From the NCBI RefSeq assembly GCF_013363995.1, contig NZ_JABWGO010000007.1, forward strand, positions 310,001 to 374,000: DNA of 64,000 bases, in the 5' to 3' direction. The notes below the pieces were generated by a model. The model made no database searches. It had not been told where the DNA came from and saw nothing but the letters and a program-made list of their open reading frames with translations. Every line of letters starts with the position of its first letter. Within the stretch, counting starts at the first letter, position 1. Positions 51,099-59,228 of this stretch are shown piece after piece. The position numbers were made by a program, and so were the translations under genes. The DNA is from Nonomuraea rhodomycinica (GTDB lineage: Bacteria > Actinomycetota > Actinomycetes > Streptosporangiales > Streptosporangiaceae).

Positions 51099-52658
51099 AT
51101 GAACGTCGCTCGCATCCTCCGGACCGTCCTCACGTCCAGAGCGTCGCGGATCGCGGCCGTGCTCGTCGTCGCGGCCGTCGGCGCCTGGCTCGGCATCTTC
51201 CTCAGCGGCACCGTACGGGCCCAGGTGGGCCCCGTGGAGACCGGGATGTCGCTGCGCCCGGCCTGGCGCGGCGAGACCGTCGTCGACGCGAGCCCGCTGG
51301 GCACGCTCGCCTTCCACACCCACGACGCGCCGCTGCGGCTGCGCATCACCCTGGAGAACATCGACCAGGAGCGCGCCAAGGCCCTCATCGAGGACCCGCG
51401 CCTGGCCGACCGGCTGCCCGGCATCATCGAGCGCGACCTGCTCGACGGCGTGCGCGCCCTGGTGATCCGCTCGCTGCTGTGCGCGGGGGCGGGCGCGCTG
51501 GTGGCGGGGGTGCTGGTGTTCAGGCGGCCCAAGGTCGCGCTGCTCGGCCTGCTGGCCGCCTCGGTGGGGCTGGCCGGCACGGGGGCGCTGGCGGCGTACA
51601 CGTTCCGGCCGAACTCGCTGGTCGAGCCGCGCTACTCCGGGCTGATCGCCGCCGCGCCGTCGCTGGTGGGCAGCGCGGAGTCGATCGTGACGAAGTTCGA
51701 GTCGTACCGGTCGCAGCTCACCAAGCTCGTGACGAACGTCTCGAAGCTGTACGACACGGTCTCGACGCTGCCGCTGTACGACGGTGACCCGCGCTCGATC
51801 CGGGTGCTCCACGTCTCGGACATCCACCTCAACCCGATCGCGTGGAACGTGATCCGGTCCCTGAAGGACCAGTTCGCCGTGGACATGATCATCGACACGG
51901 GCGACATCTCCGACCACGGCACCAAGCCCGAGAACAAGTTCGTGGAGGAGATCGGCCGGCTCGGCGTCCCGTACGTCTACATCCGCGGCAACCACGACTC
52001 CATGACCACCCAGAAGGCCGTCGCGAAGCAGAAGAACGCCGTCGTTTTGGACGACAGGTCGCAGAGCGTGGGCGGCCTGACCATCTACGGCCTGGGCGAC
52101 CCGCGCTTCACCCCGGACAAGTCGGTGGCGGTCGACTCCGACCCCGCCAAGCTGGAGCAATGGGGGCGCGACCACCTCGCCAAGGTGGGCAAGCCGGACC
52201 TGGTGGCGGTCCACGACGGCATCATCGGCCGCGGCTTCTCCGGCGCCACGCCCATGGTCCTCGCCGGGCACGCGCACGCCCGGTCGACCACCATGCTGCC
52301 CACGGGCACGCGCGTCCTCGTCCAGGGCTCCACCGGCGGCGCCGGCCTGCGCGCCCTCGAACACGCCGAGCCGACGCCCGTGCAGGCGTCCGTCCTGTAC
52401 TTCGACCGGGAGACGAAACGCCTGCGGGCCTGGGACGACATCACCCTCGGCGGGCTGGGGGAGCAATCGGTGTACATCCAGCGTCACGTGGAGGAGAACC
52501 CGGGACGTATGATTTCCCCAGCGCCGACGAACGCCCCGACGCCATCGGGAACCGTGAGCGGCACGCGAACGCCGGCCGCCGGCCCGCCACTTTGGCATCA
52601 GGGGCAATCGTCCCCTATGCTTCAGAGGTCTCCGACGGAAGGCGACAGGGAAACCTGA
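51099..52658 (+). CDS. Membrane-anchored metallophosphoesterase
   Basis: 519 residues. Two or three membrane segments (about 17-38, 125-170) come before a calcineurin-like phosphoesterase domain (about 230-450) with HVSDIHLNP, IDTGDISDHG, IRGNHDS, AVHDG and LAGHAHA, that is the complete di-metal site. The tail is Pro/Thr-rich. It ends one base before the tRNA-Glu gene. Confidence 0.9.
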   Translation: MNVARILRTVLTSRASRIAAVLVVAAVGAWLGIFLSGTVRAQVGPVETGMSLRPAWRGETVVDASPLGTLAFHTHDAPLRLRITLENIDQERAKALIEDPRLADRLPGIIERDLLDGVRALVIRSLLCAGAGALVAGVLVFRRPKVALLGLLAASVGLAGTGALAAYTFRPNSLVEPRYSGLIAAAPSLVGSAESIVTKFESYRSQLTKLVTNVSKLYDTVSTLPLYDGDPRSIRVLHVSDIHLNPIAWNVIRSLKDQFAVDMIIDTGDISDHGTKPENKFVEEIGRLGVPYVYIRGNHDSMTTQKAVAKQKNAVVLDDRSQSVGGLTIYGLGDPRFTPDKSVAVDSDPAKLEQWGRDHLAKVGKPDLVAVHDGIIGRGFSGATPMVLAGHAHARSTTMLPTGTRVLVQGSTGGAGLRALEHAEPTPVQASVLYFDRETKRLRAWDDITLGGLGEQSVYIQRHVEENPGRMISPAPTNAPTPSGTVSGTRTPAAGPPLWHQGQSSPMLQRSPTEGDRET

Positions 52659-52731
52659 GCCCCCATCGTCTAGCGGCCTAGGACACCGCCCTTTCAAGGC
52701 GGCGGCACGGGTTCGAATCCCGTTGGGGGCA
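52659..52731 (+). tRNA. tRNA-Glu (anticodon UUC)
   Basis: 73 bases: acceptor GCCCCCA/TGGGGGC, anticodon loop CTTTCAA (UUC, Glu) on an ACCGCC-type stem, T-arm with GGTTCGAATCC. Starts directly after the phosphoesterase stop codon. Confidence 0.95.
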
Positions 52732-52831
52732 CCGCGAAGCGCCTGGCGCTACCGGGAAAACGGCAGGTCGAAGACCTCCGAAGAACTGGTAAGCTAAGCG
52801 AGTCGCAAGGCAAGAACAGCAAGACAAGCAA

Positions 52832-52906
52832 GGTCCTGTAGAGCAGTTTGGAGTGCTCGCCACCCTGTCAAGGTGGAGGTCGCGGGTTCAAGTCCCGTCA
52901 GGACCG
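52832..52906 (+). tRNA. tRNA-Asp (anticodon GUC)
   Basis: 75 bases: acceptor GGTCCTG/CAGGACC, anticodon loop CTGTCAA (GUC, Asp) with CCACC/GGTGG stem, T-arm GCGGG TTCAAGT CCCGT. Second gene of the Glu-Asp-Phe cluster. Confidence 0.95.
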
Positions 52907-52911
52907 CTCTG

Positions 52912-52985
52912 GGTCAGGTAGCTCAGTTGGTACGAGCGTCCGCCTGAAAAGCGGAAGGTCGGCAGTTCGACCCTGCCCCTGACCA
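52912..52985 (+). tRNA. tRNA-Phe (anticodon GAA)
   Basis: 74 bases: acceptor GGTCAGG/CCTGACC, anticodon loop CTGAAAA (GAA, Phe) with CCGC/GCGG stem, T-arm GGCAG TTCGACC CTGCC. A T-run (CCTTTTTTG) follows. Its 3' part is copied at 56426-56470. Confidence 0.95.
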
Positions 52986-53004
52986 CCTTTTTTGATTAGC
53001 ACGA

Positions 53005-53036
53005 ATGCCCCGCTCATGATCACATGGACGGGGCAT
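53005..53036. terminator. Hairpin after the tRNA cluster
   Basis: ATGCCCCG (53005-53012) pairs with CGGGGCAT (53029-53036) and is followed by ATTTGTG; likely the terminator of the tRNA operon and, on the other strand, of the integrase relic. Confidence 0.5.
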
Positions 53037-53345
53037 ATTTGTGTTCGCGTGTCCAACTGGGTGACCACGGTTCCGGAGCGAGCGGGAAGATCTCGTCCAT
53101 GACCGTCGCGCCTTGCTGCATGACGGGTCGGCTCTGCTTGCGGTGCACCATCTCGGTCATGAGGGTGTCCGTATGGCCGACCAGCCGTGCGATGTGCTCG
53201 ATCGGGACGTCATGAGCTGAGAGCAGCGATACGCAGCTCCCGGGGTGTCCATTCCGCCATCTCGTTGTCGGTGCCGAACACCCGACTCTCGCTGACATGC
53301 CGACGTACCGTACGAAACGGTTCCGTTGCAGGTCCCCCTGCGTCC
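53020..53345 (-). pseudogene. Tyrosine integrase C-terminal remnant at tRNA-Phe
   Basis: One minus-strand frame encodes RRHVSESRVFGTDNEMAEWT and a shift near 53225 leads to LLSAHDVPIEHIARLVGHTDTLMTEMVHRKQSRPV ending with VMDEIFP. This is the end of a phage-type integrase (LVGHTDT box and the region of the active Tyr, here within MVHRK as His in place of Tyr). Its position beside tRNA-Phe marks the edge of the island. Confidence 0.7.
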
Positions 53346-53659
53346 TGTGCCGAAGCAGGCTTGAGCCGGATGGTCCGCAGCGTGAAGAGACGCTGTCTGC
53401 CGCTCGTTGTGGGCGCAGTGACGCATGGTCCGAATGCGTGTCAAGACGCTGAGGATGTTGCCGAGTCGCTCTTTTATGCGTCCTTGAGCGCTCTTGTCAC
53501 GCTCCAATGCTGGCGTTTGGATCGAGGGGTGACCGCGGTCCACAGGCGGCGGATTTTCAGACATATCCCCTGTATTGCTGCCCGTCCTGCCCAGCCCGGT
53601 CCTGTCTGGGCGCCCCGGTCATCGGCCTGCGCTGTCCTCCGGGGAAAGGAGTCGCCACC
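53327..53659. promoter_or_regulatory. Island leader A (homologous to leader B at 55203)
   Basis: Two blocks of this gene-free leader match the leader of the next island gene: TGCAGGTCC...CCGCAGCGTG (53327-53385 against 55203-55263) and GCGGATTTT...CTGCCC (53548-53586 against 55291-55326). About 130 bases lie between the blocks here, but only 30 in leader B. Confidence 0.6.
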
Positions 53660-55084
53660 TTGACCATGCTGGCCTACACCCTCATCACCGACCCGGCGCC
53701 CCTGGCTGCGTCAGGGGCCGGGCGGCAGTCCGAGTCCACAGGGACGGTGTACTTGCTCGTCACCAACATCGGGCAGCAGGCGGCGTTCTGGTCCACGATC
53801 AGTGTGGAGCTGCCCGTTGGCAACGGCGCCGGCGACCTCACCCCGAACTTCAGCACGATCAAGCCCAAGGGTGAGTGCAGCACGCGGTCGGGCACCCGGT
53901 CGTCGGTGAAGGTCCAACCGGGACCACAGGGCTCCAACGCCTTCCAGGCCACCGCCCCTGGCGGCAGAGCGCGGTTCGACCCCGGCGACTACATGGTGCT
54001 GACGCTGGAGGACGTCACCGTCGCCCCCACCGCCGGGCTAGCCGTGCTGAAGGTGGCCGAGGCCGCCAGCCGAACCAAGACCGGACGCCTGAGCAGCGGC
54101 TTCGCGGCGGTGGCGCTGCTGAAGACCGCTCCGAAGGAGCTCCCCGTGCCGCGCGACTTCCGTCCGGACAAGGCCATGGTGGACGCCGGCGAAGAGCTCA
54201 CCCTGCGCTGGGAAGGGACTGCCGACTTCGGCTACGAGATCTTGTACCCGGGCGCGCCACAGCCCGTCCCCGTCTCCGGAGGTAGCTGGTCACCGCCCGA
54301 CGCCCCGAAGCGGGCCACCACCTACATCCTCATCGCCACCGACCCCAACACTCAGCGGCAGCATTTCCTCACCGCGACCGTTCAGGTGCGCAACCCCATC
54401 CTGGAAGCTCTCACCGCCATCAAGGGCGTCACCACCCCGTGGGTACAGGGGGCGACCGAGGGGGACGGAGCCTTCACCTTCTCCAAGGGCGCGATGCATG
54501 TGCGGCGCGAATCCGGCGCCCAGGAAGGCGGGGCCCTGTACGCCGGCGGCGTCAGAACCGAGCACGTGAGTGGGCCTGATGACGCCGACGGAGACATCAC
54601 CTTCCTCCCGGGCGAGGTGAAGGTCTGGCGCAATCGCGGCTCCTATGACCGGGGCGCCCTGTACGCCGGCGAGGCCAACCTCAGCGGCATCGCCACCCGG
54701 TACGTGAAGGGGCTTGATGACAGCGACGGAATGATCACCTTTCTCCGGGGCGTGGTGCAAGTCGTGAGCGCATTCAACTCCCGGGACCGGGGCATCCTGT
54801 ACGCCGGCGGCATCAGAACCGAGTACGTGAGCGGGGCCAATGACGTCGACGGAGACATCACCTTCATCCCGGGCGGGGTGAAAGTCTGGACCGCGCGCGG
54901 CTCCGGTTTCCCGGGCAACCTGTACGCCAGCATGGCTGAACTCTGGTGCATCTACACCGAATGGGTGGGAGGAAGAAGCAACGACAACGGACGGATCACT
55001 TTCCCTGAGGAAGGGATACAGGTCAGCCGGGGAAACGGAGCATATGGAGTCGTGTCCGCCTCCGAGTACCGCCACTACCAATAG
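53660..55084 (+). CDS. Island protein with Ig-like middle and five DGDITF repeats
   Basis: 474 residues from TTG 53660 (AAAGGAG eight bases upstream; ATG 53666 also possible). No signal peptide. Residues 1-165 are beta-rich and unrecognised; 165-270 look like an Ig-like domain (PVPRDFRPDKAMVDAGEELTLRWEG). Residues about 285-465 are five tandem units of 41 or 46 residues with the frame TxYVxGxDDxDGxITFxxGxVxV and an RGxLYAG end, lengths alternating. The repeats may form a beta-prism or solenoid; function unknown. It lies between tRNA-Phe and its partial copy, so it is island cargo. Confidence 0.75.
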   Translation: MTMLAYTLITDPAPLAASGAGRQSESTGTVYLLVTNIGQQAAFWSTISVELPVGNGAGDLTPNFSTIKPKGECSTRSGTRSSVKVQPGPQGSNAFQATAPGGRARFDPGDYMVLTLEDVTVAPTAGLAVLKVAEAASRTKTGRLSSGFAAVALLKTAPKELPVPRDFRPDKAMVDAGEELTLRWEGTADFGYEILYPGAPQPVPVSGGSWSPPDAPKRATTYILIATDPNTQRQHFLTATVQVRNPILEALTAIKGVTTPWVQGATEGDGAFTFSKGAMHVRRESGAQEGGALYAGGVRTEHVSGPDDADGDITFLPGEVKVWRNRGSYDRGALYAGEANLSGIATRYVKGLDDSDGMITFLRGVVQVVSAFNSRDRGILYAGGIRTEYVSGANDVDGDITFIPGGVKVWTARGSGFPGNLYASMAELWCIYTEWVGGRSNDNGRITFPEEGIQVSRGNGAYGVVSASEYRHYQ

Positions 55085-55525
55085 TGACGTGTACGCCGGC
55101 TCCGTACGCGCGAAGGGGCTTGGGAGCGGGACGGCCCTCGCCTTCAATCATTGAACGAGTTGTAACGGGCGATCCGACCTCAATGCCTTGATCGCATCAG
55201 CGCTGCAGGTCCACCCTCGCGTTCCCGGTGCCGCAGCAAGCTTGCCCGCGGATGCTCCGCAGCGTGCCGAGACACAGTGTGGTACAAGCAGCGGATTTCG
55301 GATGTGTCACCCGTATCGCTGCCCAGCGCCGTCCTCCAAGAAAATGAGTCGCTATGTCATTGGTTGGACACTCCTTGCCATCCTCGATCGGACTGGGCAT
55401 GATCATGTCGGTCGTTGGCCGTACGGGAGAACGACTCCTGCCGTTCGCGGAGGCTGGGGGCTGACTTCATCTGCACCGTCGGATGCAGGGACGTGCTTCA
55501 GATGATTTCCTGACAGGAGAAAAAC
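55085..55525. promoter_or_regulatory. Island leader B and intergenic region
   Basis: No gene is supported. Bases 55203-55326 are the homologue of leader A, so the two island genes appear to have inherited one regulatory segment by duplication. A good ribosome site (CAGGAGAAAAAC) ends the region. Confidence 0.55.
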
Positions 55526-56176
55526 ATGGCGGAGTCGAGCGACAACCAGAGACATGTCACCGTCGCGCTGAAGACCGTGTACTGCCATAATGCCCAAGGC
55601 GTTATGGACGTCGACTTGTTCTACGTCGCGGGCGGAGCGGCCACCGGCCCTCTGTCCGGCTCCAAGAGCATGACGGTCCTGACCGGCCTGGTCGAGATCA
55701 ACAGCCGTCAGGCAAAGCTTCTCGCTGGTGATGATTGTGTGATCTTCGACGGTAACGTACATGTCGATGACTTCGTCGAATTCGGCCTTCAATTTCGGAG
55801 CTCGAACGCCGATGTCGATGAGGGCGATTTCGATGACAAGTACCCGGCGTCGGTTTCGGCGCTCACCGCAGACGTCGGAGCTGGAGCCGGCTCCGCGAAC
55901 GCTTCCGTCAAGGGCGCGGTCGCGGGAGCGATCCTTGCCGCCACGCCGCTGGCTCTTGCCCGGGTTCAGGCTCGGGCGAGCATCTACGAGGACGACGTCC
56001 TCGGGACGGTGCAGAAGAGAGTGAATGTAGTCGATTACCCGGATGGGCGCAGCGGGCCGTTCAAGTGGAAGTTCGCGGATAAGTACCCGATCACCCTTGC
56101 AGACACAGGGGAACTCGGGTGGAGCGAGTGGGACTACGAGATCGAATACACCATCGATGTGGGTCCCGCGCGGTGA
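55526..56176 (+). CDS. Island hypothetical protein
   Basis: 216 residues, ATG 55526 with AGGAG seven bases upstream. Beta-rich: HVTVALKTVYCHNAQGVMDVDLFYVAGG, MTVLTGLVEINSRQ, DDCVIFDGNVHVDDFVEFGLQFRS, then a Gly/Ala segment (120-155) and a Tyr/Trp-rich end. The order of strands with acidic loops resembles C2-like sandwiches. No family recognised. It shares leader sequence with the repeat protein upstream, so the two may be expressed together. Confidence 0.7.
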   Translation: MAESSDNQRHVTVALKTVYCHNAQGVMDVDLFYVAGGAATGPLSGSKSMTVLTGLVEINSRQAKLLAGDDCVIFDGNVHVDDFVEFGLQFRSSNADVDEGDFDDKYPASVSALTADVGAGAGSANASVKGAVAGAILAATPLALARVQARASIYEDDVLGTVQKRVNVVDYPDGRSGPFKWKFADKYPITLADTGELGWSEWDYEIEYTIDVGPAR

Positions 56177-56425
56177 CCTGAGTTTCGGACAGCTTCGACG
56201 TGTTCGCCATGACCGCGTGCCAGACATCGGCATCGGTTGAGCCGCCTGGCCCGCGCCGTGCGCGGCCGGCGGCAAGGCCCTCCTCCATCGGGCCTTGCCG
56301 CCGGGTGTCCGTGGCTCAGGTGACAGCAGCGCTGACAGCGACGTCCCCACACGCCGACGCATCCGCAGCACCGTCCACACACGCCTGACCACGGGCTCGA
56401 TCACCCGAGCAGGGTGATGGCTTCA
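56177..56425. other. Intergenic region at the island edge
   Basis: No gene is supported. It contains a short stem (ATCACCC / GGGTGAT at 56400-56417) directly before the tRNA-Phe copy. Confidence 0.4.
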
Positions 56426-56470
56426 CCTGAGAAGCGGAAGGTCGGCAGTTCGGCGCTGCCCCTGACCACC
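56426..56470. repeat. Partial copy of tRNA-Phe 3' part (attachment-site relic)
   Basis: 42 of 45 bases are identical to 52943-52987, from anticodon loop to just beyond the acceptor end. The homology runs on weakly into the following hairpin region (CTTGAA, then CCGCTCCGGGGCG and TTTTCGTGTTC against 53029-53050). This defines a 3.5-kb island inserted at tRNA-Phe. Confidence 0.85.
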
Positions 56471-56520
56471 TTCTTGAACAGCCGAGATGCCCGAAGGGAT
56501 TACCGCTCCGGGGCGTTTTC

Positions 56521-56700
56521 GTGTTCTGTGACAGCAACGTCGCGGTGGAGCATCCGCTGGACCATGGCATGAGTCCCGCTCATCTCGCCGTTGAAATGGA
56601 TGACGCTGAGGGGCTTCAAGGGCTCCTCGATGAAGGTGTCGGCGCTCATGAAGAGCACCATGGAATCACGCTGCGTCACCACGCGATGTTTCGTGCCGCC
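56521..56700 (+). pseudogene. Ankyrin-repeat protein fragment
   Basis: The frame gives MSPAHLAVEMDDAEGLQGLLDEGVGAHEEHHGITLRHHAM, one and a half ankyrin repeats as in short actinobacterial ankyrin proteins. The frame then runs into unrelated sequence. It lies just outside the tRNA-Phe copy. Confidence 0.5.
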
Positions 56701-56869
56701 TGCGGCCCCAAAGTCGCCAAGCTGATCGCTTCCGCTCTGGTAGGACCGCCGGCGATCTCGGCCTTCTATCGACTGCGTCTGCTCAGGTCAGGAGGACAGT
56801 GGGTGCCGGCCGACCGCCCTCCTGGCTCGAACGCGCGCTGGCCGGGCGCGTCCCCCGGCCGGGATCGGT

Positions 56870-57385
56870 TCAGCTCCAGAGGAATGACTGGTTGTAGTCG
56901 CCGTGGCACCTCCACGTCTGGATCGGGGTGCCGTTGTGCGGGCGTTCCGTGGTGTGCAGCCTGACTCGCGCGTCGAGACACTTGTTGTTCATCCGGCTGC
57001 GGATGGTGCGGTAGCCGGACTTGCTGTACTTGGAACCGCCCAGGTACCACTGCTGGTTCGAGTTTCCGCTGCACTTCCACATCTGCATGACGGCCGCGTT
57101 CTTGCCGTTGAAGTCCTTGATGTCGAGGCACTTGCCGTTGAGCGTGCTGCGGATGCTGCCGTCGCCGCCCATGGTCCAGAGCTGGTTGGCGTTGTGGTTG
57201 CACTTCCACAGCTGGACTGTGGCCGCGTTCTTGCCGTTGAAGTCCTTGACGTCCAGGCAGAGGTCGTAGTTGGCCAGCTTGAGCCGCTTGCCGGCGGACG
57301 CCTCGGCCGGCGTGGCCATGAGCGCGGCCCCCGAAGCGACCACGGCGAGCACCGTGCCGAACTTCACCAGCAGGTTTCTTGTCAT
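56870..57385 (-). CDS. Secreted ricin-type beta-trefoil lectin
   Basis: 171 residues with a signal peptide (1-30, TPAEASA). Three beta-trefoil units repeat the motif CLDVKDFNGKNAATVQLWKCNHNANQLW, CLDIKDFNGKNAAVMQMWKC...NQQW and CLDARV...IQTWRCHGDYNQ (QxW boxes). Binds galactose- or xylose-type sugars outside the cell. There is no catalytic domain, so it is a stand-alone lectin. Confidence 0.9.
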   Translation of the reverse strand: MTRNLLVKFGTVLAVVASGAALMATPAEASAGKRLKLANYDLCLDVKDFNGKNAATVQLWKCNHNANQLWTMGGDGSIRSTLNGKCLDIKDFNGKNAAVMQMWKCSGNSNQQWYLGGSKYSKSGYRTIRSRMNNKCLDARVRLHTTERPHNGTPIQTWRCHGDYNQSFLWS

Positions 57386-57571
57386 CTTCGTCCCCGTCTC
57401 TTCAGCGAGTGATGATCACTCCCTGCGTGAGATGCGGCGCGTTAAGCATTGGTTCACGGGAGATTGCGGAGCTCGTTCAGGCCGGACGGTCCACGCCTGT
57501 CCCGTCAAGGGCGGCCCTGTCACATCCGTCGCGTTTCGCGGGTCTACCGTTCGTACCTGCGAGAGAGGAAC

Positions 57572-58468
57572 GTGACCACAGTGGACGAACGGGACTGGCT
57601 GACCAGGCGTTTCGAGGAGGAACGGCCGCATCTGCGCGCGGTGGCCTACCGGATGCTCGGCTCGGTGAGCGAGGCCGAGGACGCCGTGCAGGACGCCTGG
57701 CTGCGGCTCGACCGCGCCGACACCCGTGACGTCGACAACCTCGGGGCGTGGCTGACCACCGTGGTGGCGCGGGTGTGCCTGAACGTGCTGCGCTCGCGCG
57801 AGCACCGGCGCGAGGACCCGCTCGACGTGCGCGTCCCCGATCCGATCATCGGCCCGGAGGAGGGCGCCGATCCGGAGCACGAGGCGGTGCTGTCCGACTC
57901 GGTCGGGCTGGCGATGCTCGTGGTGCTGGAGACGCTGACGCCGGCCGAGCGGCTCGCGTTCGTGCTGCACGACATGTTCGCAGTGCCGTTCGAGGAGATC
58001 GCTCCGATGATCGACCGGTCGCCGGCCGCGGCGAGGCAGCTCGCGAGCCGGGCGCGCCGCCGGGTGCGCGGCCAGGCACCCTCTCCCGACCCCGATCTCG
58101 GGCGGCAGCGCGACGTGGTGAACGCGTTCCTGGCCGCCGCCCGCGACGGCGACTTCGACGGGCTCGTGGCCGCGCTGCACCCGGACGTCGTGCTGCGCTC
58201 GGACGGCGGCACCACGCGTGGCCGCCACACGGTGCTGATCTCCGGCGCGCGGGCGGTGGCCGCGCAGGCGGTCACGTTCGGACGGCTCTCGCCGTTCGCG
58301 CGGCCGGTGCTGATCAACGGGTCGGCCGGTGTGGTCGTCGCGGCGGAGGGGCGGCGGCCGGTGTCCGTGATGGCGTTCACGGTCGCGGGCGGCCGGATCG
58401 TCGCCATCGACGTGCTGTCCGACCCCGAGCGGCTGAACGGGCTCGATCTCACGGCGCTGGAGGATTGA
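57572..58468 (+). CDS. SigJ-type ECF sigma factor
   Basis: 298 residues, GTG 57572 with GAGAGAGGAAC upstream. Region 2 (FEEERPHLRAVAYRMLGSVSEAEDAVQDAWLR), region 4 (VLETLTPAERLAFVLHDMFAVPFEEIAPMIDRSPAAARQLASRARRRV) and a C-terminal SnoaL-like domain (RQRDVVNAFLAAARDGDFDGLVAALHPDVVL) are the SigJ (ECF41) pattern, in which the C-terminal domain controls activity. ECF41 genes usually neighbour an oxidoreductase-type target; the NmrA-like gene 112 bases downstream is a fair candidate. Confidence 0.93.
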   Translation: MTTVDERDWLTRRFEEERPHLRAVAYRMLGSVSEAEDAVQDAWLRLDRADTRDVDNLGAWLTTVVARVCLNVLRSREHRREDPLDVRVPDPIIGPEEGADPEHEAVLSDSVGLAMLVVLETLTPAERLAFVLHDMFAVPFEEIAPMIDRSPAAARQLASRARRRVRGQAPSPDPDLGRQRDVVNAFLAAARDGDFDGLVAALHPDVVLRSDGGTTRGRHTVLISGARAVAAQAVTFGRLSPFARPVLINGSAGVVVAAEGRRPVSVMAFTVAGGRIVAIDVLSDPERLNGLDLTALED

Positions 58469-58490
58469 GCCGCGGTACGCGCATCCGTGG

Positions 58491-58544
58491 TTGACAGGTT
58501 AGTGAACACTCACTCATGCTGGGCTGGTTAGTTAGTACTCACTA
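58491..58544 (+). promoter_or_regulatory. Promoter with two operator palindromes
   Basis: TTGACA (58491-58496) is a consensus -35; CATGCT at 58515-58520 is a possible -10 (18-base spacer). Palindrome 1, GTTAGTGAACACTCAC (58498-58513), fills the spacer; palindrome 2, TAGTTAGTACTCACTA (58529-58544), follows with centres 31 bases apart. This is the layout of a TetR-type repressor site controlling the next gene. Confidence 0.6.
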
Positions 58545-58580
58545 TCCGAGCTGTCCGGGCCGACCTGGCTGAGGTGCGTC

Positions 58581-59219
58581 ATGAGAATCACTGTGTTCGG
58601 CGCCTCCGGGCGCACGGGGTGGCGAGTGGTCGGGCAGGCGCTGGAAGCCGGCCACGAGGTGACGGCCGTGGTCAGGGACCCCGCCGCCCTGGAGCGCCAC
58701 GGCCTCCGCGGCCCCCGCCTCACCGTGGTCCGGGCGGACGTCATGGACCCCGCGGCGATCGGGCCGGCCGTCGCGGGACGCGACGCGGTGGTGTCGGCCA
58801 TCGGCCCGCGCGGGCGGGGCCCCACCACCGTGTGCGCCGACGCCACGGCCTCGATCATCGAGGCGATGACCGCCGAAGAGGTGCGCCGGCTCGTCGTGGT
58901 CAGCGCCAGCGGCTTCGTCCGGGAGGGCGACGGGCCGCTCACCCGCCTGGTGGCCAAGCCGATCCTCAACCGCGTGCTCAGGCACGCCTTCGCCGACATG
59001 CGGCACATGGAGGAGCTCGTACGGGCGAGCGGGCTCGACTGGACGATCGTCCGCCCGCCGCAGCTCACCGAGGGGCCGCGTACCGGCGCCTACCGCAGCG
59101 CCGTCGACCGGAACGTGCGCGGCGGCGTGCGGGTGTCACGCGCCGACCTGGCCGACTGCGTGCTGCGGTGCCTGGACGAGCGCGGGCCCCTCCACGCGGC
59201 CCTGGCGATCGGCGACTGA
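58581..59219 (+). CDS. NmrA/SDR-like NAD(P)-binding protein
   Basis: 212 residues. Rossmann motif FGASGRTGWRVVGQALEAGH at the N-terminus, VVSAIGPRGRG and LVVVSASGF in the centre, then YRSAVDRNVRGGVRVSRADLADCVL. This is the NAD(P)H-binding biliverdin-reductase-B-like (NmrA) group of flavin or quinone reductases. The operator palindromes upstream predict repression by an unlinked regulator. Confidence 0.88.
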   Translation: MRITVFGASGRTGWRVVGQALEAGHEVTAVVRDPAALERHGLRGPRLTVVRADVMDPAAIGPAVAGRDAVVSAIGPRGRGPTTVCADATASIIEAMTAEEVRRLVVVSASGFVREGDGPLTRLVAKPILNRVLRHAFADMRHMEELVRASGLDWTIVRPPQLTEGPRTGAYRSAVDRNVRGGVRVSRADLADCVLRCLDERGPLHAALAIGD

Positions 59220-59228
59220 CCTCGCGCG

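Noticed and set aside
50715-52697. 660-codon minus-strand frame extending the zincin gene across the phosphoesterase
   Set aside because: Only the last 116 residues are family-like; the rest is antisense to a well-supported phosphoesterase gene.
55403-56404. 333-codon minus-strand frame over the island hypothetical gene
   Set aside because: No motifs and no ribosome site; the opposite strand has a near-consensus ribosome site and protein-like sequence.
56500-56682. Minus-strand ORF opposite the ankyrin fragment
   Set aside because: Translation has no family; the plus strand shows clear ankyrin motifs.
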